64,000 nt of DNA from Rhinopithecus roxellana. Lineage: Eukaryota; Chordata; Mammalia; Primates; Cercopithecidae. The notes under the pieces were generated by a model, which worked only from the letters and a program-made list of their open reading frames with translations, was not told where the DNA came from and made no database searches. Numbering within the stretch: position 1 is the stretch's first letter; each line of letters begins with the position of its first letter. The position numbers and the translations under genes are program-made. The stretch spans positions 100,214,759-100,278,758 of the forward strand of contig NC_044559.1 of the NCBI RefSeq assembly GCF_007565055.1, read 5' to 3'. Shown here one piece after another: positions 1 through 11,262 of this stretch.

Positions 1-702
1 TTTTGACTTAGATGTTCCGTTTGACTCCATTTTCCCTCTCCAAAGTCTGAACATCACTTCTGTTCTGCCATCCACCTTCCCTTCTTTTCTCTTTTCCAAT
101 TGTCTACTTTTGTTTTTCTGTGCAAACATTCTAAGTTTGTATTCCTTAGCATAAGGAACTGCTTAAAAATTTTCTGAGAAGAATCATCAATGTTACCTGG
201 AGATAGAGTAATTTTTCCTAAGGTTTCTTAGCTGGTCAAAAATATCCCTCAACCGAATTCACTATTCTAACTTGCACCAAAGCTATGCCTATCTGGGTAC
301 CAGTGACCATGAGGTGGCACCATAAGGGGCATGATGAGACTATCATCAAAATAACAGGCTGGAGACCAACCATTAACCATCAAGAGGCTATGATTTCTAG
401 CTTCAGAAATATCATATATAATCTTCTCATGCTCTTTACAGACCTAGATTTCCAGCACACATAGGCAAACAGTCTATTTCCTCCCAAAATTAATGACTTC
501 TATTATTATAAAATAAAACAGAAAATGGCTAGTAAATCCTGTGATGATTTGTTACAATCTTCTGAAAGCTGCACAGTGACACCCTGAATTTCTCTCATGT
601 AGATGCTTAACCTAGCTTTGAGGCATATGAAATGCATTTCATTCAAAAAGAAGGCACATGGGAATTTTAGCAATGTAGAAAAATAATATTTAAATTTTTC
701 CT
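1..702. other. Intergenic DNA, no gene seen
   Basis: AT-rich single-copy-looking DNA upstream of the first Alu. I see no long reading frame, splice-bounded exon or repeat family that I recognise. Confidence 0.5.
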
Positions 703-1010
703 GCTGGTCTCAGTGGCTCACGCCTATAATTCCAGCACTTTGGGAGGCCAAAGCGGGCGGATTATTTGAGGTCAGGAGTTTGAGACTAGCCTGACCAACA
801 TGGTGAAACCCCTTCTCTATTAAAAATGACAAAAGTTAGCCAAGCTAACAGGTGGCATGTGCCTGTAGTCCTAGCTATTCAGGAGGCTGAGTGGGAGAAT
901 CACTTGAACCTAGGAGACGGAGGCTGCAGTGAGCCAAGACTGAACCACTGTACTCCAGCTTGGGCAACAGAGTGAGACCCTGTCTCACAAAAAAGAAAAA
1001 AAAAAAAAAA
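703..1010 (+). repeat. Alu element (AluS-like), sense
   Basis: Both Alu monomers are recognisable: a degraded 'ggtctcagtggctcacgcc' start, the 'ccagcactttgggagg' block, the middle A-rich linker, the right monomer ending 'gagaccctgtctc', then an A-rich tail. Many CpG positions have decayed, so this is an older AluS-type copy. Confidence 0.93.
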
Positions 1011-1211
1011 TCCATGTAGTGCACTCGAATCAGGATTAACCATAGCTACAAGAATATTTTCTACTGATTAATTTGCTTTTTTTCATCATCATGCTCTACC
1101 ATTTACTGGATGTTTATCAAAGCACTGTAATAGATTCTGTGGAGGGTAGAAGAAATCATCGTAACAGCTTCTGATACTAGTAAGTGGAATAAAGCTGTCT
1201 CTCAGGTGAAG

Positions 1212-1216
<5 letters not shown>

Positions 1217-1266
<50 letters not shown>

Positions 1267-1565
1267 AGACGGAGTCTTGCTCTGCCGCCCAGGCTGGAGT
1301 GCAGTGGCCGGCTCTCAGCTCACTGCAAGCTCCGCCTCCCGGGTTCACGCCATTCTCCTGTCTCAGCCTCCCAAGTAGCTGGGACTACAGGCGCCCGCCT
1401 CGTCGCCCGGCTAGTTTTTTTTTTGTTTTTTTTTTTTTTGTATTTTTTTAGTAGACGGGGTTTCACCGTATTAGCCAGGATGGTCTCGATCTCCTGACCT
1501 CGTGATCCGCCCGTCTCGGCCTCCCAAAGTGCTGGGATTACAGGCTTGAGCCACCGCGCCCGGCC
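1217..1565 (-). repeat. Young AluY, antisense, with long poly-T
   Basis: A complete antisense Alu. It begins with an uninterrupted run of about 52 T (1214-1265, the poly-A tail) and ends at 'gcgcccggcc'. Perfect 14 bp target-site duplications CAGGTGAAGTCTTT lie at 1203-1216 and 1566-1579. The middle A-rich linker is expanded to two T runs near 1417-1449. High CpG retention, 'gtggccggctctcagctc' and 'cttgagccaccg' fit an Old World monkey AluY. Confidence 0.95.
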
Positions 1566-1579
1566 CAGGTGAAGTCTTT

Positions 1580-1974
1580 GAAGGCACCAGAAAAGACCTT
1601 CTATTTTGAAAATATAAGCCCCACGAGTTGGCAATCCTCTATTAAAACCTCGTTCATTTGAGCTGCAAAAGAATTTTCCATCTTCAAGTGTCTCCTAGTA
1701 CAAAACAAAACAAATGCCTCCTGGTAAGAGCTAAGCCATATCATCTCATACTTTAGTTATGACTATACACCTGGCTTGATAACCTACAAGAGTAACACAC
1801 TAAATGGATTAGCAATTATTGTGAAGACCTTGGGGAAGTGGGAAGTATGTGGTGAGAGGAGAGGCACTGAAGGAGAAATGGAAAGGCTCCAGAGACAAAT
1901 TTCATCGACCCGGCCAGGGTCTTGAGCACGGCACACAGCTGAGGTAGTGCGGCATAGCGAGCAGAGTGGGCGGG
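1580..1974. other. Intergenic, no gene seen
   Basis: Unique-looking sequence between an Alu and a MIR. No supported feature. Confidence 0.4.
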
Positions 1975-2160
1975 CTGCAGAATCATAAAAACTAATTAAT
2001 ACCTGTGCCTGCCTGCCACATACTTAGCCATGAGACATTAGGTCAGTTACCTTGGCCCTCTGAACCTCAGTGTCCTTGTCTGCAAAACAAAAATAATACT
2101 ATATGCCTCTTAGTGCAAGTCTGGTGATGAGATGAAATAATGCATGTTATTTCATTTCCC
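1975..2160 (+). repeat. MIR SINE, sense
   Basis: Contains the MIR core in order: 'cattaggtcagttacc', 'ctctgaacctcagtgtcc', 'tctgcaaaa', 'aataatact', then 'gatgagatgaaataatgcatgt'. Divergence is that of an ancient mammalian MIR. Confidence 0.8.
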
Positions 2161-5047
2161 TGGAATTATAAATGTGCAAATACACCAGAAATGTTTAATA
2201 ACAGTAATGCTTTGTATTTGCCAAGGTGAATGTCTCAGGCAATGAATTCTTTGGGAAATTACATCACAATAGAATTTTCAGAGATGAAGCTTCCTTAGAG
2301 ATTATCTAGTGGCTTTTAAACTTCTTAAAGCTCAACATCCTTCCTTCTAACAAAATTTATAAGAAGGTGTTATGTAAAACAGGTAAAACTAGAATTGCTA
2401 TTTTTCAAAGTTAGGGGGGTAAGAAGTAGTACAGAGAAGGGGGCAATAGTTGTTCAGTGGAGGCACTTCCCAGAATCTCCTAGGTTTCCTCAAAAATGTC
2501 TTCAAAGAGCAATGGAGTCCCCTGTCATTAATTAAGTGGCACCCAGTGACTTTTAGGCAGTTTCAGAAGGAAAAAAGAAAAAATCTGTGAAACCGTTTGA
2601 TCATACATATTTTGCAAATTTCAAGTGCAGGATGAATTTTGATTTTTACAAAAATTCTTTATAGCTAGCTCAAATCATCTGTTTAAAAATCCTGCCTTTG
2701 CTTTAGGAATTTGGGTAAGTCTACCTTGGCTAACATTCTGGAAATAGGGTGCAGTGTTTTCTCAGCTGAAGTATTTTCACATAATACGTATGTCCCTGCT
2801 TAGGACTGTTAACTTGTTTTTTGCATTAAACTACCAGTTCACAAACATGGATCTGTGACCTAAAAGTGGTTCAATGAAGCATAAAAGGAGTGATGAAAAT
2901 ACTAATGTAAATACTGCCATAAAGAACAATCTGTAAATGGAAATAATTAACAAGACTTGCATGCAAATACAGATTATGAATCTAAATGTGCTGGGACAAG
3001 TGAATGTGTGAACGACACGCATTCTCACAAGCAGTAGCCCCTGCCAGGTATGATCCTCCTGGCTTCCAAATTGACAACCTCCTGTGACACGGGACAGGTT
3101 TTATTGGGAAACGTCAAAGCTTCAAGGCCAGGATCAGCAAGAACAAAAAAGGAAGGCACTGTTGTTTCTCAGACACACCCCAGCATCTATGGAAAGGCTT
3201 GCCAGGGCCCAGGACCTGTTCTTTTGACTTTTTATAGCACAAATTTTAAATGAGTCTTGTCAACAGGGGGACTATACTACACAGTCTGCTTGACATTGGA
3301 AAGTTAAGATTTGAGAAATCAGCAATCTATACAAGTTGTCTGAGATAGCCGGCTGTCCAAGACAGAGATAACACAGGTCCCACAGGTAGTTACAGTCTCC
3401 ACTGTCTGCCATCAGTCCTGAGGGTAATTGGGTACAGCCTCTCCAGCTGGAGAAAGGGGTGGGCTGGGGTGCAGCCCTACCTAGATAATTGTGCAAGAAA
3501 TCCACAAGAAGTAGCCAGGATCACTTACAGACAATACTGCTCGCTGCACAGCAACTAAGCAGTGGGCAATAACAACGGTGTTGAACAAGCCAGACATCTT
3601 CCTTATTAAATGTTTTGGAGTTAGTTTTTGCTAAAATCAGTCAAAGTCCCATCAGGAAGCGGAACAAATGTGGTAACTGAGGAGAGCTTATTAAAGGAAC
3701 TGTTCACAAACAGGTGAGCAGCCATAAGTAAAATCAACAGCTGCAGGAGGAAGCCATTACCACCTCTAGGCCTGGAGGGGCGAGGGGAGGAATGGTTACC
3801 CAAACCCCAAGACGGCTCTAGCTGTGGAGGGGGCCGAAGGACAGAAGGTGGCCTTCAGGGCTTTTGGTGTAGGAATTCAGCTACTTCTAATCTGTAATCC
3901 TGCAGAGAGGGGACTGGGAGAATAAATATCCTGATCTCACTCTTCCACCTTCCAAACCCCTGGTGATGCTCCCATTGGCAAAACCCAACCACAAGTCAGA
4001 GGGCAAGGAATGTGGCAAAATCAGCTGATGAGGCCCATAAAGGTTGGCACGAGACCAAGCGGAGATGGGGAGAGAGTGGCTATGAGGGGCGAGTGAAAGT
4101 GTCCACATACTAAGAAAGACAGGAACCAGTGGCAATTTTGGGGAGGTCAGCTTAGGAGAGCTAAGGAGATGAGAGACTGATTACAGAGCTGGAATGGGTA
4201 AGGAGAGATGATAAGAGAAGGACTACTTTTTCAATATTTTGATCAGGAAGGAAAGCAAAATGGCACAAAACTATCTTAAAGAGATCTCTGTAGTAGGAAA
4301 ATATAGTATTGTCTGGTTTGGAAAAAGGACTTAAGTTTCATCTGAAGAGCAGAAGGATCCATTGTAAAGGGAATGACTAGAGAAAGAGGGACAAACATAT
4401 GGACCCAAAATGGGAAAGGACAGAGTTTTGAAGACAAGTATTAGTGTTACATAAATATTCTCAAAATAGTATTATACCAACTGTTTTCTGGAAATCATTT
4501 TCCCTCCCTACAATAATCACTCACTCTTAGAATGTATACTATGGCATGTTTACTATATCATGTTCTAAGTGTGTTTTATTAAGGTAAGACTTCACAGTGT
4601 TCTCACATATGACCTGAACAGACTATAGTACTTGGTTGAAATGAGAAGACCAGATTTAAGTATTAGGTAAAGGTTAAGAAAACTTTAAATACGTTTCAAA
4701 ATTAACTATTGGAATACTTTCTTTGCTAAAAATAAAATATGTAACCAGAGTGAAGGCAATTACAAATTAAATTGCTTTCAGTCTTTTTTCATTCTACATC
4801 TATCAAGTTTCACGGATCTCAAGGCAAGAAACAATGCGCTGTCTAAATTCGATCTCTAGAATGATGAGATCTCTCATTACCATTTAGGGGCATACTGAAT
4901 TGTTTCCTGCCTGATCGTCTTAAGATTATCATTATCTATCACTTAATAGATTGAAGACCTCAAGAATCACAGTGTTTGAACTACTAACATGTCATTAATC
5001 TCATTAATGGCATTATTTTGTTTATTGTTGAAGAGCCTCACCATATT
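2161..5047. other. Intergenic, no gene recognised
   Basis: About 2.9 kb without a convincing gene. Short frames here lack splice or codon support. The stretch 3640-4130 is GC-richer, with a fragment near 3960-4010 that reminds me of an old LTR or LINE, but I cannot name a family. Confidence 0.4.
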
Positions 5048-5059
5048 TAAAATGAGCCA
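5048..5059 (+). repeat. L1 target-site duplication, 5' copy
   Basis: TAAAATGAGCCA directly precedes the L1 and recurs at 11251-11262. The implied first-strand nick on the opposite strand is TTTT/AA, the classical L1 endonuclease consensus. Confidence 0.9.
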
Positions 5060-6097
5060 GAGGACCCGGCGGAGCAAGATGGCCAAATAGGAACAGCTCC
5101 AGTCTCCAACTCCCAGCGCGAGCGACACAGAAGACCAGTGATTTCTGCATTTTCAACTGAGGTACTGGGGTCATCTCACTAGGGAGTGCCGGACAATCGG
5201 TGCTGGTCAGCTGCTGCAGCCTGACCAGTGAGAGCTGAAGCAGGGCGAGGCATCGCCTCACCTGGAAGCGCAAGGGGGAAGGGAATCCGTTTTCCTAGCC
5301 AGGGGAACTGAGACACACAACACCTGGAAAATCGGGTAACTCCCACCCCAATACGGCGCTTTAAGCAAACAGGCACACGAGGAGAATATATCCCACACCT
5401 GGCCGGGAGGGTCCCACGCCCACGGAGCCTCCCTCACCGCTAACACAGCAGTCTGCGGCAATCTATCCGCAAGGCAGCAGCAAGGCTGGGGGAGGGGCGC
5501 CCGCCTTTGCTGAGGCTTAAGTAGGTAAACAAAGCCTCTGGGAAGCTCGAACTGGGTGGAGCTCACAGCAGCTCAAGGAAGCCTGCCTGTCTCTGTAGAC
5601 TCCACCTCTGGGGACAGCGCACAGCTGAAGACCAACAGGAGAAGCAGCGGGGGCCGGTGCAGACGCGAACGACTCTGTCTGACAGCTTTGGGGAGAGCCG
5701 TGGATCTCCCAACACTGGAGGTTGAGATCTGAGAACGGACAGACTGTCTGCTCAGGTGGGTCCCTGACCCCTGAGTAGCCTAGCTGGGAGACATCCCCCA
5801 CTAGGGGCAGTCTGACACCCCACACCTCACAGGGTAGAGTACACCCCTGAGAGGAAACTTCCAAAGGAAGAATCAGACAGGTACACTCGCTGTTCAGCAA
5901 TATTCTATCTTCCGCAACCTCTGCTGCTGATACCCAGGCAAACAGGGTCTGGAGTGGACCTCAAGCAATCTCCAACAGACCAACAGACAGTCCTTCTGAC
6001 TGTCAGAAGGAAAACTATCAAACAGGAAGGACACCTATACCAAAACCCATCAGTACGTCACCATCATCAAAGACCAGAGACAGATAAAACCACAAAG
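5060..6097 (+). promoter_or_regulatory. L1 5' UTR / internal promoter
   Basis: The first ~1.04 kb of the L1, GC-rich, acts in this family as an RNA polymerase II promoter. A YY1-type site AAGATGGCC lies at 5076-5084, the position known in human L1 to direct accurate initiation. The very 5' end ('aggacccggcggagc') differs from the usual G-rich start, so a few terminal bases may be altered. Antisense frames in this UTR resemble the region where human L1 carries ORF0 (see findings). Confidence 0.8.
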
Positions 6098-7114
6098 ATG
6101 GAGAAGAAGCAGGGCAGAAAAGCTGGAAATTCAAAAAATAAGAGTGCATCTCCCCCTGCAAAGGAGCGCAGCCCATCGCCAGCAACGGATCAAAGCTGGT
6201 CAGAGAATGACTTTGACGAGATGAGAGAAGAAGGCTTCAGTCCATCAAACTTCTCAGAGCTAAAGGAGGAATTACGTACCCAGCACAAAGAAACTAAAAA
6301 TCTTGAAAAAAGAGTGGAAGAATTGACAGCTAGACTAATTAATGCAGAGAAGATCATAAACGAAATGACAGAGATGAAAACCATGACACGAGAAATACGT
6401 GACAAATGCACAAGTTTCAGTAACCGACTCGATCAACTGGAAGAAAGAGTATCAGCGATTGAAGATCAAATGAATGAAATGAAGCGAGAAGAGAAACCAA
6501 AAGAAAAAAGAAGAAAAAGAAATGAACAAAGCCTGCAAGAAGTATGGGATTATGTAAAAAGACCAAATCTACGTCTGATTGGGGTGCCTGAAAGTGAGGG
6601 GGAAAATGGAACCAAGTTGGAAAACACTCTTCAGGATATCATCCAGGAGAACTTCCCCAACCTAGTAGGGCAGGCCAACATTCAAATTCAGGAAATACAG
6701 AGAACGCCACAAAGATACTCCTCCAGAAGGGCAACTCCAAGACACATAATTGCCAGATTCACCAAAGTTGAAATGAAGGAAAAAATCTTAAGGGCAGCCA
6801 GAGAGAAAGGTCGGGTTACCCACAAAGGGAAGCCCATCAGACTAACAGCAGATCTCTCGGCAGAAACTCTACAAGCCAGAAGAGAGTGGGGGCCAATATT
6901 CAACGTTCTGAAAGAAAAGAATTTTAAACCCAGAATTTCATATCCAGCCAAACTAAGTTTCATATGTGAAGGAGAAATAAAATCCTTTACAGATAAGCAA
7001 ATGCTTAGAGATTTTGTCACCACCAGGCCTGCCTTACAAGAGACCCTGAAGGAAGCCCTAAACATGGAAAGGAACAACCGGTACCAGCCATTGCAAAAAC
7101 ATGCCAAAATGTAA
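6098..7114 (+). CDS. L1 ORF1 protein, intact
   Basis: Encodes an RNA-binding nucleic-acid chaperone that coats L1 RNA in the cytoplasm. The start is placed at the ATG giving MEKKQGRKAGN, because this yields 338 residues, the usual length; the frame is also open upstream to an ATG at 5954. In order: a Ser/Pro-rich N-terminus, a long coiled coil at about residues 50-150 that mediates trimerisation, an RRM domain beginning near the conserved VWDYVKRPNLRLIGVPE, and a C-terminal domain from about residue 250 (AARE..RVTHKGKPIRL) ending NRYQPLQKHAKM. No stop or frameshift is present. Compared with the human L1 family it differs mainly in the fast-evolving coiled coil. Confidence 0.93.
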   Translation: MEKKQGRKAGNSKNKSASPPAKERSPSPATDQSWSENDFDEMREEGFSPSNFSELKEELRTQHKETKNLEKRVEELTARLINAEKIINEMTEMKTMTREIRDKCTSFSNRLDQLEERVSAIEDQMNEMKREEKPKEKRRKRNEQSLQEVWDYVKRPNLRLIGVPESEGENGTKLENTLQDIIQENFPNLVGQANIQIQEIQRTPQRYSSRRATPRHIIARFTKVEMKEKILRAAREKGRVTHKGKPIRLTADLSAETLQARREWGPIFNVLKEKNFKPRISYPAKLSFICEGEIKSFTDKQMLRDFVTTRPALQETLKEALNMERNNRYQPLQKHAKM

Positions 7115-7177
7115 AGACCATCGAGGCTAGGAAGAAACTGCATCAACTAACGAGCAAAATACCCAGTTAATATCATA

Positions 7178-10100
7178 ATGGCAGGATCAAGTTCACACAT
7201 AACAATATTAACCTTAAATGTAAATGGACTAAATGCTCCAATTAAAAGACACAGACTGGCAAACTGGATAAAGAGTCAAGACCCATCAGTCTGCTGTATT
7301 CAGGAGACCCATCTCACATGCAGAGACATACATAGGCTCAAAATAAAGGGATGGAGGAAGATCTACCAAGGAAATGGAGAACAAAAAAAAGCCGGGGTTG
7401 CAATCCTAGTCTCTGATAAAACAGACTTTAAACCATCAAAGATCAAAAGAGACAAAGAACGCCATCACATAATGGTAAAGGGATCAATTCAACAGGAAGA
7501 GCTAACTCTCCTAAATATATATGCACCCAATACAGGAGCACCCAGATTCATAAAGCAAGTCCTTAGAGACTTACAAAGAGACTTAGACTCCCATACAATA
7601 AGAATGGGAGACTTCAACACTCCACTGTCAACATTAGACAGATCAACGAGACAGAAAGTTAACAAGGATATCCAGGAATTGAACTCATCTCTGCACCAAG
7701 CGGACCTAATAGACATCTATAGAACTCTCCACCCCAAATCAACAGAATATACATTCTTCTCAGCACCACATCGCACTTATTCCAAAATTGACCACATAAT
7801 TGGAAGTAAAGCACTCCTCAGCAAATGTAAAAGAACAGAAATTATAACAAACTGTCTCTCAGACCACAGTGCAATCAAACTAGAACTCAGGAGTAAGAAA
7901 CTCAATCAAAACTGCTCAACTACATGGAAACTGAACAACCTGCTCCTGAATGACTACTGGGTACATAACAAAATGAAGGCAGAAATAAAGATGTTCTTTG
8001 AAACCAATGAGAACAAAGATACAACATACCAGAATCTCTGGGATACATTTAAAGCAGTGTGTAGAGGGAAATTTATAGCACTAAATGCCCACAAGAGAAA
8101 GCAGGAAAGATCTAAAATTGACACTCTAACATCACATTTAAAAGAACTAGAGAGGCAAGAGCAAACACATTCAAAAGCTAGCAGAAGGCAAGAAATAACT
8201 AAGATCAGAGCCGAACTGAAGGAGATAGAGACACAAAAAACTCTCCAAAAAATCAATGAATCCAGGAGTTGGTTTTTTGAAAAGATCAACAAAATTGACA
8301 GACCACTAGCAAGGCTAATAAAGAAGAAAAAAGAGAGGAATCAAATAGACGAAATAAAAAATCATAAAGGGGATATCACCACTGACCCCACAGAAATACA
8401 AACAACCATCAGAGAATACTATAAATGCCTCTACGCAAATCAACTAGAAAATCTAGAAGAAATGGATAATTTCCTGGACACTTACACTCTCCCAAGGCTA
8501 AACCAGGAAGAAGTTGAATCCCTGAATAGACCAATAGCAGGCTCTGAAATTGAGGCAACAATTAATAGCCTACCCACCAAAAAAAGTCCAGGACCAGATG
8601 GATTCACAGCTGAATTCTACCAAAGGTACAAGGAGGACTGGTACCATTCCTTCTGAAACTATTCCAATCAATAGAAAAAGACGGAATCCTCCCTAACTCA
8701 TTTTATGAGGCCAACATCATCCTGACACCAAAGCCTGGCAGAGACACAACAAAAAAAGAGAATTTTAGACCAATATCCCTGATGAACATCGATGCAAAAA
8801 TTCTCAATAAAATACTGGCAAACCGGATTCAGCAGCACATCAAAAAGCTTATCCACCATGATCAAGTGGGCTTCATCCCTGGGATGCAAGGCTGGTTCAA
8901 CATTCGCAAATCAATAAACGTAATCCAGCATATAAACAGAACCAAAGACAAGAACCACATGATTATCTCAATAGATGCAGAAAAGGCTTTTGACAAAATT
9001 CAACAGCCCTTCATGCTAAAAACGCTCAATAAATTCGGTATTGATGGAACGTACCTCAAAATAATAAGAGCTATTTATGACAAACCCACAGCTAATATCA
9101 TACTGAATGGGCAAAAACTGGAAAAATTCCCTTTGAAAACTGGCACAAGACAGGGATGCCCTCTCTCACCACTCCTATTCAACATAGTGTTGGAAGTGCT
9201 GGCTAGGGCAATCAGGCAAGAGAAAGAAATCAAGGGTATCCAGTTAGGAAAAGAAGAAGTCAAATTGTCCCTGTTTGCAGATGACATGATTGTATATTTA
9301 GAAAACCCCATCGTCTCAGCCCAAAATCTCCTTAAGCTGATAAGCAACTTCAGCAAAGTCTCAGGATACAAAATTAATGTGCAAAAATCACAAGCATTCT
9401 TATACACCAGTAACAGACAAGCAGAGAGCCAAATCAGGAATAAACTTCCATTCACAATTGCTTCAAAGAGAATAAAATACCTAGGAATCCAGCTTACAAG
9501 GGATGTCAAGGACCTCTTCAAGGAGAACTACAAACCACTGCTCAGTGAAATAAAAGAGGACACAAACAAATGGAAGAACATACCATGCTCATGGATAGGA
9601 AGAATCAATATCGTGAAAATGGCCATACTGCCCAAGGTTATTTATAGATTCAATGCCATCCCCATCAAGCTACCAATGAGTTTCTTCACAGAATTGGAAA
9701 AAACTGCTTTAAAGTTCATATGGAACCAAAAAAGAGCCCGCATTGCCAAGACAATCCTAAGTCAAAAGGACAAAGCTGGAGGCGTCACGCTACCTGACTT
9801 CAAACTATACTACAAGGCTACAGTAACCAAAACAGCATGGTACTGGTACCAAAACAGAGATATAGACCAATGGAACAGAACAGAGTCCTCAGAAATAATA
9901 CCGCACATCTACAGCCATCTGATCTTTGACAAACCTGAGAGAAACAAGAATTGGGGAAAGGATTCCCTATTTAATAAATGGTGCTGGGAAAATTGGCTAG
10001 CCATAAGTAGAAAGCTGAAACTGGATCCTTTCCTTACCCCGTATACGAAGATTAATTCAAGATGGATTAGAGACTTAAATGTTAGACCTAATACCATAAA

Positions 10101-11004
10101 AACCCTAGAAGAAAACCTAGGTAATACCATTCAGGACATAGGCATGGCCAAGGACTTCATGTCTAAAACACCAAAAGCATCGGCAGCAAAAGCCAAAATT
10201 GACAAATGGGATCTAATTAAACTAAAGAGCTTCTGCACAGCAAAAGAAACTACCATCAGAGTGAACAGGCAACCTACAGAATGGGAGAAAATTTTTGCAA
10301 TCTACTCATCTGACAAAGGGCTAATATCCAGAATCTACAAAGAACTCAAACAAATATACAAGAAAAAAGCAAACAACCCCATCAAAAAGTGGGGAAAGGA
10401 TATGAACAGACATTTCTCAAAAGAAGATATTCATACAGCCAACAGACACATGAAAAAATGCTCATCATCACTCGCCATCAGAGAAATGCAAATCAAAACC
10501 ACAATGAGATACCATCTCACACCAGTTAGAATGGCAATCATTAAGAAGTCAGGAAACAACAGGTGTTGGAGAGGATGTGGAGAAATAGGAAGACTTTTAC
10601 ACTGTTGGTGGGATTGTAAACTAGTTCAACCATTATGGAAAACAGTATGGCAATTCCTCAAGGATCTAGAACTAGATGTACCATATGACCCAGCCATCCC
10701 ACTACTGGGTATATACCCAAAGGATTATAAATTATTCTACTACAAAGACACATGCACACGTATGTTTATTGCGGCACTATTCACAATAGCAAAGACTTGG
10801 AATCAACCCAAATGTCCATCTGTGACAGACTGGATTAAGAAAATGTGGCACAGATACACCATGGAATACTATGCAGCCATAAAAAAGGATGAGTTTGCAT
10901 CCTTTGTAGGGACATAGATGCAGCTGGAAACCATCATTCTTAGCAAACTATCACAAGAAGAGAAAACCAAACACCGCATGTTCTCACTCATAGGTGGGAA
11001 CTGA
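7178..11004 (+). pseudogene. L1 ORF2 (endonuclease-reverse transcriptase), disrupted
   Basis: ORF2 encodes the machinery for target-primed reverse transcription. The endonuclease domain begins MAGSSSHITILTLNVNGLN and keeps its catalytic residues: N14, E43 in QETH, the Asp of MGDFN, the Asp of SKIDHI and the His of SDHSAI. A 1-bp deletion near 8637 (GAGGA(A)CTGG) shifts the frame, so the first segment ends at 8656. The rest is open from 8638 in the next frame and keeps the reverse-transcriptase FADD box (9274-9285) and the C-terminal CysHis knuckle CWRGCGEIG..HCWWDC (about 10563-10618). A TGG-to-TAG change at 10915-10917 removes the last ~28 codons before the ancestral stop at 11002. A single frameshift plus a late nonsense make it non-functional as it stands. 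Confidence 0.95.
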
Positions 11005-11250
11005 ACAATGAGATCACTTGGACTCGGGAAGGGGAACATCACACACTGGGGCCTATCATGGGGAGGGGGGAGGAGGGAGGGATTGCACTGGGGAGTTATA
11101 CATGATATAAATGATGAATTGATGGGTGCTGACGAGTTGATGGGTGCAGCACACCAACATGGCATAAGTATACATATGTAACAAACCTGTACGTTATGCA
11201 CATGTACCCTAGAACTTAAATTATAAAAAATAAAAAAATAAAAATAAAAA
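11005..11250 (+). other. L1 3' UTR and A-rich tail
   Basis: Holds the 'tgaacaatgagatcacttgg' start, a G-rich polypurine tract at about 11060-11085 that is typical of L1PA elements, the 'catatgtaacaaacctg' block, and an interrupted A/T tail of TAAA-type repeats ending at the 3' target duplication. Confidence 0.9.
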
Positions 11251-11262
11251 TAAAATGAGCCA
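11251..11262 (+). repeat. L1 target-site duplication, 3' copy
   Basis: TAAAATGAGCCA, identical to 5048-5059, closes the insertion after the A-rich tail. Confidence 0.9.

Larger units (their letters stand above)
5060..11250 (+). mobile_element. Full-length young LINE-1 (L1PA lineage)
   Basis: A complete 6.2 kb L1 in sense orientation: 5' UTR with the start-proximal 'caagatggcc' box, ORF1, a short inter-ORF spacer, ORF2, a 3' UTR with a G-rich tract, and an A-rich tail. It is bounded by 12 bp duplications. ORF1 is open over its canonical length. ORF2 is interrupted only by a 1-bp deletion near 8637 and a premature stop at 10915-10917, so the insertion is recent on the Old World monkey lineage. 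It sits in the same orientation as the downstream gene, about 2.4 kb upstream of its CpG island. Confidence 0.97.

Noticed and set aside
1206..1634. Frames of 77-104 codons on both strands rich in Phe or Lys
   Set aside because: They are translations of an AluY and its poly-T, as are similar frames at other Alu copies (16.6, 21.8, 27.8, 30.8, 34.0, 34.3, 36.6, 41.0, 55.4 kb).
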